Shown here: positions 34,181-42,469 of the stretch, one piece after another | Position numbering within the stretch: the first letter of the stretch is position 1 | How the letters are laid out: each line of letters opens with the position of its first letter | NCBI GenBank assembly: GCA_020445805.1 | Contig: JAGRFX010000004.1 | Coordinates: forward strand, 1-56,861 | DNA length: 56,861 bases | Direction of reading: 5' to 3' | Source: Rhodocyclaceae bacterium | Lineage (GTDB): Bacteria; Pseudomonadota; Gammaproteobacteria; Burkholderiales; Rhodocyclaceae | Notes under the pieces: model-generated | The model's input: the letters and a program-made list of their open reading frames with translations, nothing else | Database searches by the model: none | What the model was told of the DNA's origin: nothing | Made by a program: the position numbers and the translations under genes

Positions 34181-35599
34181 CTAGACCGCCATGACGACGA
34201 CCAGGGCCGCGGCCGCGCCGAGGGCCAGGCTGACGCGATCGCGGAACACGTGCAGGACCGGGTCCTCGTGCAGCAGGCCCCGTCCCGCCGCAATCCAGAG
34301 CCGCGCGATTCCGAGGGTCAGCATCGCCACGAGCAGCCATAGATATTCGGGATGCGCGTAAAGGTTCTGCGAGGCCTGACTGTCCACATAGAGGGCCATC
34401 ACGAGACTCGCCGCCAGGCCAGCGCCGGCACCGAACGCGAGCACGACGGGGCGGTCGCAGTCGCGGTATCCCCGATAGGCCACCGAGGTGGCCCGGTCGG
34501 CCTCCGCCACCAGTTCCGCGTATCGCTTCAGCAAGGCCAGGCTGACGAAGCCATAGGCACTGAGGGCCAGCAACCAGAACGACAGGGGCACCTCCACGGC
34601 GGCCGCACCGGCCGCCACGCGCAGGCTGTACAAGGTCGCGAGCACGGCCACGTCGATCAAGACCTTGCGTTTCAGCCACGCGGAGTAGGCCTGCCCGAGT
34701 ACCAGATAGGCGGCGACGAAGCCGGCGAAGCCCGGCGACAGGGCCAGCGCCAGCATGAGCCCTGCCGCCGCGAGCAAGAGCGCCCCCAGGAAGCCGGCGC
34801 GGACCGTGATCGACCCCGCGGCGATCGGCCGTTCGCGCTTGGTGGAATGCGCACGGTCGGCGGGCAGGTCCACCAGGTCGTTGATCAGGTAGCCCGCCGA
34901 GGCGGCGAGGCAAAAGGCGATGAACCCCAGCACCGCCTCTGCAAAGACCGCCGGCTCGTGAAGCCGATGGGCGGCCATGGGCGCGAGGAAAAGCAGCAGG
35001 TTCTTGACCCACTGATGCACCCGGGCCGCCCGGGCCCAGACCCGCGGGGTCGGCTTTCCCCGATCCTCGGGGAACACCCTGGCGACCATGGCCACCGCCC
35101 GTGCCCGGTCGGTCAGGGTGTTGTCCCCCGTCACCACGATGGCCGAGCGCGCGCAGCGCCACACCTCTAGGTCGATGCTGGCGTTGCCGGCATAGTCGAA
35201 GCCACCGGAACCGAAGCGTGCCTCGAGGGCGCGCGCCTTGGCCGCACCGGAGAGATTGCGCTCGCGACTGGCGATGACACCCTCGAAACAGGCGAGGTGA
35301 GCGGCGACCCGCTCGGCGATCCGCTGGTCCGCCGCGGTTGCGAGAAACACGGGCCGATGTCGGGATTCGGCCCGGATCCAGTCCAGCACCTCGACCCGGT
35401 AGGGCAGGCCGGCCGGGTCCGGTACGACGATCCCGGCCAGCGCCTGCTTGAAGGCCAGCTTGCCCCGGGGCAGGGCCATCAGGATCTCGGCCATCCGCCA
35501 CGGGCACGTGCGGAGTACCTCGGCCAGGGAATCGTAGAGCGTGTCGGACGCAATCAGGGTGCCGTCGAGATCGACACACAGGGGTAGATGATCGGTCAT
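34181..35599 (-). CDS. HAD phosphatase fused to UbiA-type polyprenyl-phosphate phosphoribosyltransferase
   Basis: A 472-residue fusion. Residues about 5-175 are a HAD phosphatase (VDLDGT at 9-14; TGDNTLTDR near 158-165). Residues about 190-472 are a UbiA-fold membrane transferase with NDLVDLPAD at 240-248 and HSTKRERPIAAG just after, the motif pattern of mycobacterial Rv3806c, which joins phosphoribosyl pyrophosphate to decaprenyl phosphate. The HAD part could remove the 5'-phosphate, giving polyprenyl-phosphoryl-ribose for DprE1/DprE2. About nine membrane helices are visible. It overlaps the upstream membrane-protein gene by 4 bases (ATGA). Confidence 0.88.
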   Translation of the reverse strand: MTDHLPLCVDLDGTLIASDTLYDSLAEVLRTCPWRMAEILMALPRGKLAFKQALAGIVVPDPAGLPYRVEVLDWIRAESRHRPVFLATAADQRIAERVAAHLACFEGVIASRERNLSGAAKARALEARFGSGGFDYAGNASIDLEVWRCARSAIVVTGDNTLTDRARAVAMVARVFPEDRGKPTPRVWARAARVHQWVKNLLLFLAPMAAHRLHEPAVFAEAVLGFIAFCLAASAGYLINDLVDLPADRAHSTKRERPIAAGSITVRAGFLGALLLAAAGLMLALALSPGFAGFVAAYLVLGQAYSAWLKRKVLIDVAVLATLYSLRVAAGAAAVEVPLSFWLLALSAYGFVSLALLKRYAELVAEADRATSVAYRGYRDCDRPVVLAFGAGAGLAASLVMALYVDSQASQNLYAHPEYLWLLVAMLTLGIARLWIAAGRGLLHEDPVLHVFRDRVSLALGAAAALVVVMAV

Positions 35600-37467
35600 G
35601 GCCTGGGACTATCGAATGGCGCGCCGGAAAGTGCAAGCGACGCGGACAGCACGCCCCCATCCTCGTCCAGGAGGCGCAGCTCCAGGTCGGCTGGTACGGG
35701 CCCCTGAGTCCCGTCCAGCCAGTGGGCGAGCCCATCGGCGTCGATCACCAGTGGCCACAGCAGAAAGCCCTGTGCAGCAATGGCAGGGACAAGGCGGAAT
35801 CGCCAGTGGCGCTGCGAGGCGACGCTGCGCAACTCCAGGTAAATGGCACCCGGTCGCCACAACAGGCCCCTCAACCGGGCGCCGGGTGAGCGCTGCACGG
35901 CCGCGCGCAGGAAGCACTGCTTCCCGTCGACGGCCGGCAGGGCTGACCATCCGGTGGCAGACCAGTTGACCGGCGCGCCCGACGGCGCGGGCAATGCCGC
36001 CGCGTTGCGCCGCCTCAGCAGCAGCGCGGGGCCGAGACGCGCCTCGGTCTCGTACAGCCGGGGCAGCAGCGGCCAGATGCCGGCATCGTCCAGGCTGGGC
36101 AGGCGACCATCGATGCTCGTGGGGCGCACGATGAGATACCGGGGGCCACCCTCGCTCTCCAGGTGAGCGGCATTGAGCGCTGCCAGGCGGGGCGTATAGA
36201 CCGAATACGACTGAAATACCGGGCGCGGCTGCCATCGATCGAGCCCCGCCACGCGCATCAAGTGCTGGTCGTGGCCCAGAATGTCGTAGGTCCCCGGCAA
36301 GTCCGCAAAGCGCGAAAAATCCGTTCGAAGCTGATGCGCTTGCACCCGCCAGGCTTGCGCCAGCTGCGCCTCCGTAGCCACCGGGCTCATCAGCCATTCG
36401 AGGTTCTGCCGGGCGTGGCGCAGCGGTGCCGCCCACTGGCCGGCGCTGTGCGCCAGCACCACGCAGGTGCCGAGACTCGCCAGGCCGAGGACGCCTGCCA
36501 GCCAGCGGGCATGGCCCGACAGCTCGGCCACGCGCCCCAGCAGCAACATGCCCGCCATGGTGGCTCCCATGGCCAGGTGCCACTCGTCGGCGCGCACCAG
36601 GGCATGCCGATAGCCAAGCGCCAGCCAGGCCAGGGCAAAGCAGGACCAGGCGATGCGCGCCGCGCGCTCGCGTCCCACGGGACGACGGATCATCAGGACG
36701 GCGGTCAGCGCCATGATCGCGGCGACGACGATCGCCATCCGGCGACGGGGCTCGTCCGGCTCTCGCCAGGCCATCGCTTCGGCATAGCCGCGCGACACCT
36801 CGAGGCCAAGGGCGAGGTAGTCCGGCAGCGCTGTGAGCGCCTGGCCTGCGGCCAGCCACGCCGTGAGCAGGGCCAGCCCGTAGAGGCAGAGGTCGGCCAG
36901 CGCCGCGACGACCCAGGGCCGTCGGCCATGTTCCGCGCGAATGACGGCAGCGGCCACGACCGCGGACAGACCGAGGGGCAGCAGGGTGAACTTGGTCAGC
37001 GCCAGGACGCCGAGCGCGGCGACCCCCAGGGCGTGCAGCGCCAGGGCGCCGCGCTGGTCGGCGTGCCAGATGAGTGCCAGAGGCAGCGCGAGGAGCGCGG
37101 CGTCGGGCATCATCGTGGCGGTCGCACCGGCCCAGACCAGGGCCAGGAATCGCCACGTGCGCGGAGCGCGCCCATACGTGGCCAGAAGCCCGGCCAAGGC
37201 GCCGAACAAGGCACAGAAGACAACGGCCGACCCGTACTGGCCGGGCCAGAACTGTCGGTTGATCAGGCAGCCGAAGGGGCCATAGGTGAAGGCAATATCG
37301 GTGCCGAAGGCCATGCCGCGATTGCAGGCGGCCGACAGCGACAGCATCCAGTTCGAATCCAGCGCCCCGGTAGGAAGGCTGGGTCGGAGCGGGGCAAACC
37401 ACCAGGCCAGCAGTGCCGCGGGGAGCAGCTGGGCAGCGAGGTTTTGATGAGTATGCGGGCCTGACAA
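35596..37467 (-). CDS. GT-C-like polytopic membrane protein, candidate pentofuranosyltransferase
   Basis: A 623-residue protein starting at TTG 37467 (start uncertain; no clear ribosome site). A first helix (LLPAALLAWWFAPL) is followed by a loop with Asp and the segment FGTDIAFTYGPFG, seen in GT-C-like membrane proteins. About ten helices run to residue 360. The C-terminal 250 residues form a soluble, probably periplasmic, domain. It is the first gene of the DPA-like operon and overlaps the next gene by 4 bases, so its natural donor would be the polyprenyl-phosphoryl pentose made by the other three. No arabinosyltransferase family is recognised directly; the role is inferred from context. Confidence 0.7.
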   Translation of the reverse strand: MSGPHTHQNLAAQLLPAALLAWWFAPLRPSLPTGALDSNWMLSLSAACNRGMAFGTDIAFTYGPFGCLINRQFWPGQYGSAVVFCALFGALAGLLATYGRAPRTWRFLALVWAGATATMMPDAALLALPLALIWHADQRGALALHALGVAALGVLALTKFTLLPLGLSAVVAAAVIRAEHGRRPWVVAALADLCLYGLALLTAWLAAGQALTALPDYLALGLEVSRGYAEAMAWREPDEPRRRMAIVVAAIMALTAVLMIRRPVGRERAARIAWSCFALAWLALGYRHALVRADEWHLAMGATMAGMLLLGRVAELSGHARWLAGVLGLASLGTCVVLAHSAGQWAAPLRHARQNLEWLMSPVATEAQLAQAWRVQAHQLRTDFSRFADLPGTYDILGHDQHLMRVAGLDRWQPRPVFQSYSVYTPRLAALNAAHLESEGGPRYLIVRPTSIDGRLPSLDDAGIWPLLPRLYETEARLGPALLLRRRNAAALPAPSGAPVNWSATGWSALPAVDGKQCFLRAAVQRSPGARLRGLLWRPGAIYLELRSVASQRHWRFRLVPAIAAQGFLLWPLVIDADGLAHWLDGTQGPVPADLELRLLDEDGGVLSASLALSGAPFDSPRP

Positions 37468-37535
37468 AGGTACGGAGGGAGGGCAGAAGCCACGCTAAAG
37501 CCCTGAAGCAGCCCTAGTGCATGACAGTTGAACAC

Positions 37536-37568
37536 AAAAAAAGGGAGGGCAGGTTTCCCTGCCCTCCT
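37536..37568 (-). terminator. Intrinsic terminator of the secreted-protein gene
   Basis: On the minus strand a perfect 10-bp stem (arms 37544-37553 and 37558-37567) with a GAAA tetraloop is followed by seven T residues (37542-37536). It begins about 30 bases after the stop at 37597. This is the clearest Rho-independent terminator in the window and separates this gene from the DPA-like operon. Confidence 0.95.
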
Positions 37569-37596
37569 TGCACTTTCGTGCTATCGCTCTAAACGA

Positions 37597-39381
37597 TTAC
37601 GGACGGGTCACGCGGTGGGCCCAGCTGGCGCCGTAGTTGGCGGCGGTTCCAGCGGCGGTCAGCGGATTCACGGCCTTCAGGAAGAAGGCGCCCGTGACAG
37701 GCAGACCCTTCGTCGTCAGACCCGGGGTACCCAGCACGGCGTAGCCGTTGGTGAAGGTCACGTCGATGTCCTGGCGGGCCAGGGCAGCGCCGAGCACCGA
37801 GGCGGAACTCGTACCACCGGCGTTGAACGACAGGACCGAAGCCTCACCGCAGAACGCAACGGGGTCACCCGGGGTGGACGGGGAGATCACGAAGTCGGTC
37901 GGGGCATCCAGCGAAGTCTCTTCACGGTCGAATGCGGCCTGAGAAACGTTCAGGACGCACAGCTGCGTGCCGGACAGGTCGGTGTTGGTCGGCGTGAAGT
38001 AGTTGAACACGTCGCCCAGGGCGTCGGTCGCGACAGCAAACGTGTCACCACCGATCGCAGCTGCAAACACACCGTCGCCGAACGTACCGTCTTCGAAGTC
38101 GGTATAGACAGCGCGCGGCGCACCGGTACCGAGGTAACGGACGGCGGTGTTATAGCGACGCGACGGCATCGAGAAGGTCCAGTCCGAAGCAGCGGCGATG
38201 TCAGCATCGGTCGCATACTCGTTGGTGATCGTCGTCACGGCCAGCGCGCCGGTCAGGCTGAAAGCCTGTTCCCACGGCGCAACAGCCCGACCAGCCGCCG
38301 CGCCAGGCGCAGTACTGGCGCCAGCGGTAGCTGCGCTATAGACGATGTACGGGGTGGACATATCCGGCAGGTCGTAAGCGCGCGGCTCAACACCACCAGC
38401 CGTGATACCGGCAGCCGTACCACCCAGCTTCAGCAGCGGGTCTGCGGAGAAGGCGTTGATAGCCGGGTTGCCGCCAATATCCAACGCCAAGGCGACTTCA
38501 GAGGTACCACCGACCGTGAAATCACGCTGCGGCCAGAACACGATGTTGCCAGCAGCAGCGGAAGGAGCCGCAGCGCCGTCCGTCGCGATCACAGTGGTCG
38601 CATTGCCGGAGAACGAAAGGGCTTCATCAACGTTGATGATCGTCCAGCCACCGACCAGCGAGGCGGTCGGGAAGTCCAGGCCTTTGACGTGGGCGTTGGC
38701 GTTATTACCAGCCGTGTCAGCCAGCGTGATCGCAGCATCCGTGTTGGTGCTCAGCTTGGTAGCCAGCGCGCCGGAAGCGAGTCCGCAAGGCGCAACACCG
38801 TCCACGTGCTTGATCGCGGTGAACAGCGGGTTGGCATCAAGCTCGTCAGCGTCAAGGTTGATGTCGGTACCCGTCGGGCCGGTCGTAGCCTCAGTCGGCT
38901 CGATGTCGGCCATCGTGAAGATTTCGATGTAGCCCTCACGGGTGCCGGCACCACCAACCTGCTCCGCAGCAGACAGGCGCGTGGTAACGAAGGACTGATT
39001 CACGCTGGCCGGCAGCGTGCAGCTATTATCAGCGGTCGTGAACTGTGCCGTACCGCCAGCACCCTGGCTAACCGCGCCGGTGAACACATCACCCGGCGAC
39101 ATGTAGACCTGGAAGTCGAACACGTCATCCGAGTTCGAGGCGCCACGGAAACGAATCTTGACGGCTTTGCCGTTAACCGTATCGGTATTGATGATACTGA
39201 AGATGCTCACGTTGCCGTTCTGGACGGTGTAGTACGGGATCAGCAGAGCGTGGCCAATACCATCGCCAGTGAACTGCTGCGCGACCGCAGCACCCGGAAC
39301 GACGTCCGCGTGAGCACCAGTCGAAAGACCCAGCCCACCAACCATCGCGGCAACACTCAGAGCGATGAGATTCTTCTTCAT
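37597..39381 (-). CDS. Secreted surface-protein candidate of unknown family
   Basis: A 594-residue protein with a clear signal peptide (MKKNLIALSVAAMVGG, cleavage likely after AHA at 22-24). The mature chain is acidic, rich in Ala, Gly, Thr and Asp, poor in Lys, and has few cysteines (in DNSCTLP, VAPCGLAS, TQLCVLN and AFCGEAS), so it looks like an exported beta-rich protein. I do not recognise the family. It has no C-terminal PEP-CTERM, LPXTG or autotransporter barrel signature. A strong AGGAG ribosome site, its own terminator, a likely promoter and even codon use suggest high expression, as for a surface-layer or major secreted protein. It lies between the T2SS and DPA-like operons. Confidence 0.75.
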   Translation of the reverse strand: MKKNLIALSVAAMVGGLGLSTGAHADVVPGAAVAQQFTGDGIGHALLIPYYTVQNGNVSIFSIINTDTVNGKAVKIRFRGASNSDDVFDFQVYMSPGDVFTGAVSQGAGGTAQFTTADNSCTLPASVNQSFVTTRLSAAEQVGGAGTREGYIEIFTMADIEPTEATTGPTGTDINLDADELDANPLFTAIKHVDGVAPCGLASGALATKLSTNTDAAITLADTAGNNANAHVKGLDFPTASLVGGWTIINVDEALSFSGNATTVIATDGAAAPSAAAGNIVFWPQRDFTVGGTSEVALALDIGGNPAINAFSADPLLKLGGTAAGITAGGVEPRAYDLPDMSTPYIVYSAATAGASTAPGAAAGRAVAPWEQAFSLTGALAVTTITNEYATDADIAAASDWTFSMPSRRYNTAVRYLGTGAPRAVYTDFEDGTFGDGVFAAAIGGDTFAVATDALGDVFNYFTPTNTDLSGTQLCVLNVSQAAFDREETSLDAPTDFVISPSTPGDPVAFCGEASVLSFNAGGTSSASVLGAALARQDIDVTFTNGYAVLGTPGLTTKGLPVTGAFFLKAVNPLTAAGTAANYGASWAHRVTRP

Positions 39382-39442
39382 TAAAGACTCCTAGTTTAAG
39401 TCTGTGTTAGAGCGCAACAACACGAGAGGATTACGCGCAACG

Positions 39443-39472
39443 AAAGTATCACAGCATTTCTTTTCAAAGCAA
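39443..39472 (-). promoter_or_regulatory. Possible sigma-70 promoter of the secreted-protein gene
   Basis: Minus strand: TTGCTT (39472-39467), an 18-base spacer, then TACTTT (39448-39443) preceded by TGA, giving an extended -10. The 196-base gap is AT-richer than its surroundings. The start codon lies about 60 bases downstream and AGGAG is at 39388-39392. Confidence 0.45.
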
Positions 39473-39577
39473 ACGCGATCAACAGCTTGGCAGTCACGCG
39501 TTGCAAAAACACAACAGGCCCAGTCCCGAGGCCTTATGTGGCCCAAATGCAGTCACTGTTAGCGGCCCCGAAACCAG

Positions 39578-40030
39578 TTACTTGAGGGGATCGAAGTACC
39601 GCCACCAGCCACCATCCTCCTTGATCCAGCGCTCGTCGCGGTAGGTCGATTGCACTCCGCCGACAGATTCGGCACGTCCACCCACCATGACTGGCGGAGG
39701 CACGAAGTCCAATCGAGTCCTGGCCGTACACACGGACGCTTGGCTCTCGCATTCCACATTCACGACTTCGACGCCTTGAAGGTGGGTCCCGACCACGTGG
39801 CGCTGGCGGAAACGGTCCAAGCTTGTCACCGCGCGGTAGGAAGGGGCGGCGAAACTATAGGCGGATTCGGCGTCCCCGGCAAGCCGCGCCTTGTAAAAGG
39901 CTTCAGCGCGGGCTTTGACGATCTCGGCGTCCGGCTTGGGGGCCAGCAAGGAGCATGCGGCCAGGGCGGCCGGCAGCAGGACCACCAGGGAAAGGTGGCG
40001 CACAGTGGTAGTAATTGTGAATTGAGTCAC
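39578..40030 (-). CDS. Small lipoprotein next to gspD, candidate secretin pilotin
   Basis: A 150-residue protein if started at GTG 40030, which has AGGAGG 12 bases upstream; GTG 40003 is an alternative giving 141 residues. A lipobox LAAC follows a hydrophobic segment (LSLVVLLPAALAAC). The mature part looks like an NTF2-type cone fold (EAFYKARLAGDAESAYSFAAP, ERWIKEDGGWWRYFDP), but I cannot name a family. It follows the secretin gene by 83 bases on the same strand. T2SS secretins often need a small lipoprotein pilotin encoded nearby, so that is a reasonable guess and no more. Confidence 0.68.
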   Translation of the reverse strand: MTQFTITTTVRHLSLVVLLPAALAACSLLAPKPDAEIVKARAEAFYKARLAGDAESAYSFAAPSYRAVTSLDRFRQRHVVGTHLQGVEVVNVECESQASVCTARTRLDFVPPPVMVGGRAESVGGVQSTYRDERWIKEDGGWWRYFDPLK

Positions 40031-40113
40031 GGAACTATCGAACCTCCTACATGGATACCACGACGACGTGGCGAGCAGTTGTATGTGTCTCCGGGGGGCG
40101 CCCGGCCAGATCC

Positions 40114-42459
40114 TCATTCGCGCGCGTCCGCTGGCGCGAGATCTTTCAGCGAATAGGGATCCATCCGTTCCTGCATGGTGCGCTGGGGCGCGGCCCACTC
40201 GCCGAGGCTGCGCTTCAGCGAGCCCATGCGATCCTTGATCTCGCGGGTGACATCCGTCATGTCCTGCTCGTTGCGCACCACGCGGGGGGTGATCAGGACC
40301 AGCAGCTCGGTGCGGTCGGAGGTGATGCCGGTGGTACCGAAGAGGGACCCGAACACGGGAATGTCGTTCAGCACCGGCACCCCCTGGCGGCCGCGGGTCT
40401 TGCGGTCCTGGATCAGCCCTCCCAGCACCACCGTCTCGCCCGAGGGCACGGCAATGCGGCTGGAGATCTGGCGCTTGAGGAAGGCGGTCTGGCCGGTCGG
40501 GTTCTCGTCACTGCCCACGTCGGTCACCTCCTGCTTCAGATCCATGGTGATCAGGTTGCCGGCATTGACGGACGGGGTCACCGACAGAATCACGCCGGTG
40601 TCCCGGTAGGTGATGGAGTTGGTGGTGGTGCCCCCGTCGGTGACCGTGCTCGAGCCCTGGACCGGCTGCTGGTTGCCGACCTGGAACTCGGCGGTCTGGT
40701 TGTCGAGCACCATCAGCGAGGGCGAGGACATCACGTTGATCAGGTTCTTGCTGGCCAGCAGATTCAGGACCGCCCGGACATCGCCCAGCGGATTGGTCAG
40801 GGTGTAGTTGAAGCCCGCATTGCCGGTGACGATGCCCCCCGAGGTGCCGGTGCCAAGCTGACCGCTGCCGCTCCAGCCGGAGCCCTTCACGTTATTGTTG
40901 AAGAACCACTGCAGGCCGTAGCGCAACTCGCCAGTCAGCTGGACCTCGATGATGCTGGCCTCGATCAGCACCTGGGAGGGCTGGCGGTCGAGCTGGCGCA
41001 GGGCGGATTCGATCCGGTCGTATTCCTTGCGCGGCGCATAGACCAGCAGGGCGTTGTGTTCGTCGTCGGCCACGACCCGGACGTTGTCGCCGATCGCGAC
41101 CTGGGTGGTCCCGCCAGCGCCGGCGGCATTCGCCTGGCGCGCCGAGGAAGTCCGGTTGCCCGAACTGCCGTAGCTGCCGGAGCTACCGATGCTACCGGTG
41201 CTGCTCGTGGTGGTCGGCGTGTTCATCGAGCTCACGCCCAGGCCGGGCGCCACGCCGGAATCGCGCGTCGGTGTCGAGCCCGTGGATGCCTGCCCGCCGA
41301 ACACGCCATTGAGCAATCCGGCCAGCTGGACGGCGCTGCCATGCTGCACCGGGTATACATATAGGCGCGGACTGCCGTCATTGTCCTGCCGATCGAGCTT
41401 CTCGATCCATTCACGCGCGGTATCCAGATAGGCGGCCCGCGGTGTCACCACCAGAATGGCGTTCATGCGCTCGATCGGCAATACGCGGAAGGCACTGCCA
41501 ATCGGCGAGGCGGCAGACGCGGCGGCTGGCGCCTGCGCGGCCCCTCCCGGTGCGGCTGCCGGGGTGGCCACCCGTGGAAGCGGCGTGCTGGCGCCGCCCG
41601 TCATTAACTGGAGGGCAGCCTCGACTTCCGACACCGATACGTTCTTGAGCGGAAACAGGCCGACCGACATGCCCTGCAGCAAGTCCACGTCGAACATCTC
41701 GACCATTTCGACCCAGGCATCCAGCTGGTTGCGCGTTCCCGCCAACACCAGCAGGTTGCGCAGCGCGTCGACCCGCACCAGCGCCTGGGGCGTAGCCAAC
41801 GGCGTCAGGATCGTGGCCATCTCGGGCGCCCCAATGAACTTAAGCGGCACCACGATCAGCGAGGTGCCCGGCGGCAGCCGGTCGGCTCTCCGCGGCACGG
41901 GCACCAGGAACTTCAGCGCCTCCGGCCGCCCCACATGGTAGAGGCCATTGGAATCCTGAGCGATGGCCAGTCCGTTAGCCTCGAGCAGCGACTCGAGCAC
42001 CGAGAGAATCTGCTCGGGGGGCATGGGCGACAGCGTGTGCAGCGTCACCTCGCCAGCCACCGGTTGGTGGATGGTGTAGTTCTGCTTGAGCATGTCGCCG
42101 AGCACCGCGTGCACCACCTCTGTAATCGGCGCAGCTTCAAACCGCAGGGCGACGGCCTCACCGGTGACGCGCTTGGCACCCGCACGCGGCAGACGAATGA
42201 CCTCGTCATTGCCCTTGAAAATCTTCGGCGCTTCAACCGAGGACTCGTCCAATGAGGTTCCGGCACCTGCAGAAGATCCGTCTGCGCTGTCGACGGCCTG
42301 GACTCGACGAATCTCCAGCACCGGTGCCTTAGCCGCGGGCTGAGAAGCCGCCATCGCCTCAGCGGCACTCTGAACCATGCCATCAGGGCCTTCGGGCGGC
42401 GCAGTCGCGCAGCCCGTGATCAAAAGGGACATCAGCAATACACTTGCCCGACTCAACAT
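40114..42459 (-). CDS. gspD: GspD, type II secretion outer-membrane secretin
   Basis: A 781-residue lipoprotein from ATG 42459 (MLSRASVLLMSLLITGC, lipobox Cys17). N-terminal N0-N3 periplasmic domains (about residues 80-470) are followed by the secretin beta domain (about 490-760), with VQLTGELRYGLQW, VLDNQTAEFQVGNQQPV and the conserved SGETVVLGGLIQDR. A Ser/Gly/Thr-rich segment near residues 395-450 is an unusually long low-complexity linker. It forms the multimeric outer-membrane gate of the T2SS. The in-frame upstream extension to 43161 lies in gspN and is rejected. It is the last core gene of the operon. Confidence 0.95.
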   Translation of the reverse strand: MLSRASVLLMSLLITGCATAPPEGPDGMVQSAAEAMAASQPAAKAPVLEIRRVQAVDSADGSSAGAGTSLDESSVEAPKIFKGNDEVIRLPRAGAKRVTGEAVALRFEAAPITEVVHAVLGDMLKQNYTIHQPVAGEVTLHTLSPMPPEQILSVLESLLEANGLAIAQDSNGLYHVGRPEALKFLVPVPRRADRLPPGTSLIVVPLKFIGAPEMATILTPLATPQALVRVDALRNLLVLAGTRNQLDAWVEMVEMFDVDLLQGMSVGLFPLKNVSVSEVEAALQLMTGGASTPLPRVATPAAAPGGAAQAPAAASAASPIGSAFRVLPIERMNAILVVTPRAAYLDTAREWIEKLDRQDNDGSPRLYVYPVQHGSAVQLAGLLNGVFGGQASTGSTPTRDSGVAPGLGVSSMNTPTTTSSTGSIGSSGSYGSSGNRTSSARQANAAGAGGTTQVAIGDNVRVVADDEHNALLVYAPRKEYDRIESALRQLDRQPSQVLIEASIIEVQLTGELRYGLQWFFNNNVKGSGWSGSGQLGTGTSGGIVTGNAGFNYTLTNPLGDVRAVLNLLASKNLINVMSSPSLMVLDNQTAEFQVGNQQPVQGSSTVTDGGTTTNSITYRDTGVILSVTPSVNAGNLITMDLKQEVTDVGSDENPTGQTAFLKRQISSRIAVPSGETVVLGGLIQDRKTRGRQGVPVLNDIPVFGSLFGTTGITSDRTELLVLITPRVVRNEQDMTDVTREIKDRMGSLKRSLGEWAAPQRTMQERMDPYSLKDLAPADARE

Positions 42460-42469
42460 AGGTGAAATC

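Noticed and set aside
36163..37464. 433-codon plus-strand frame opposite the GT-C-like gene
   Set aside because: Gln/Arg/Gly-rich shadow translation with no domain; the minus frame gives regular membrane helices.
37597..39381. Secreted protein considered as a PEP-CTERM exosortase substrate
   Set aside because: The C-terminus (ANYGASWAHRVTRP) has no PEP motif followed by a membrane helix and Arg cluster.
37528..39384. 618-codon plus-strand frame covering the whole secreted-protein gene
   Set aside because: The minus strand has the signal peptide, ribosome site, promoter and terminator; the plus frame runs through the terminator hairpin and has an Arg/Gly/Val-rich shadow composition.
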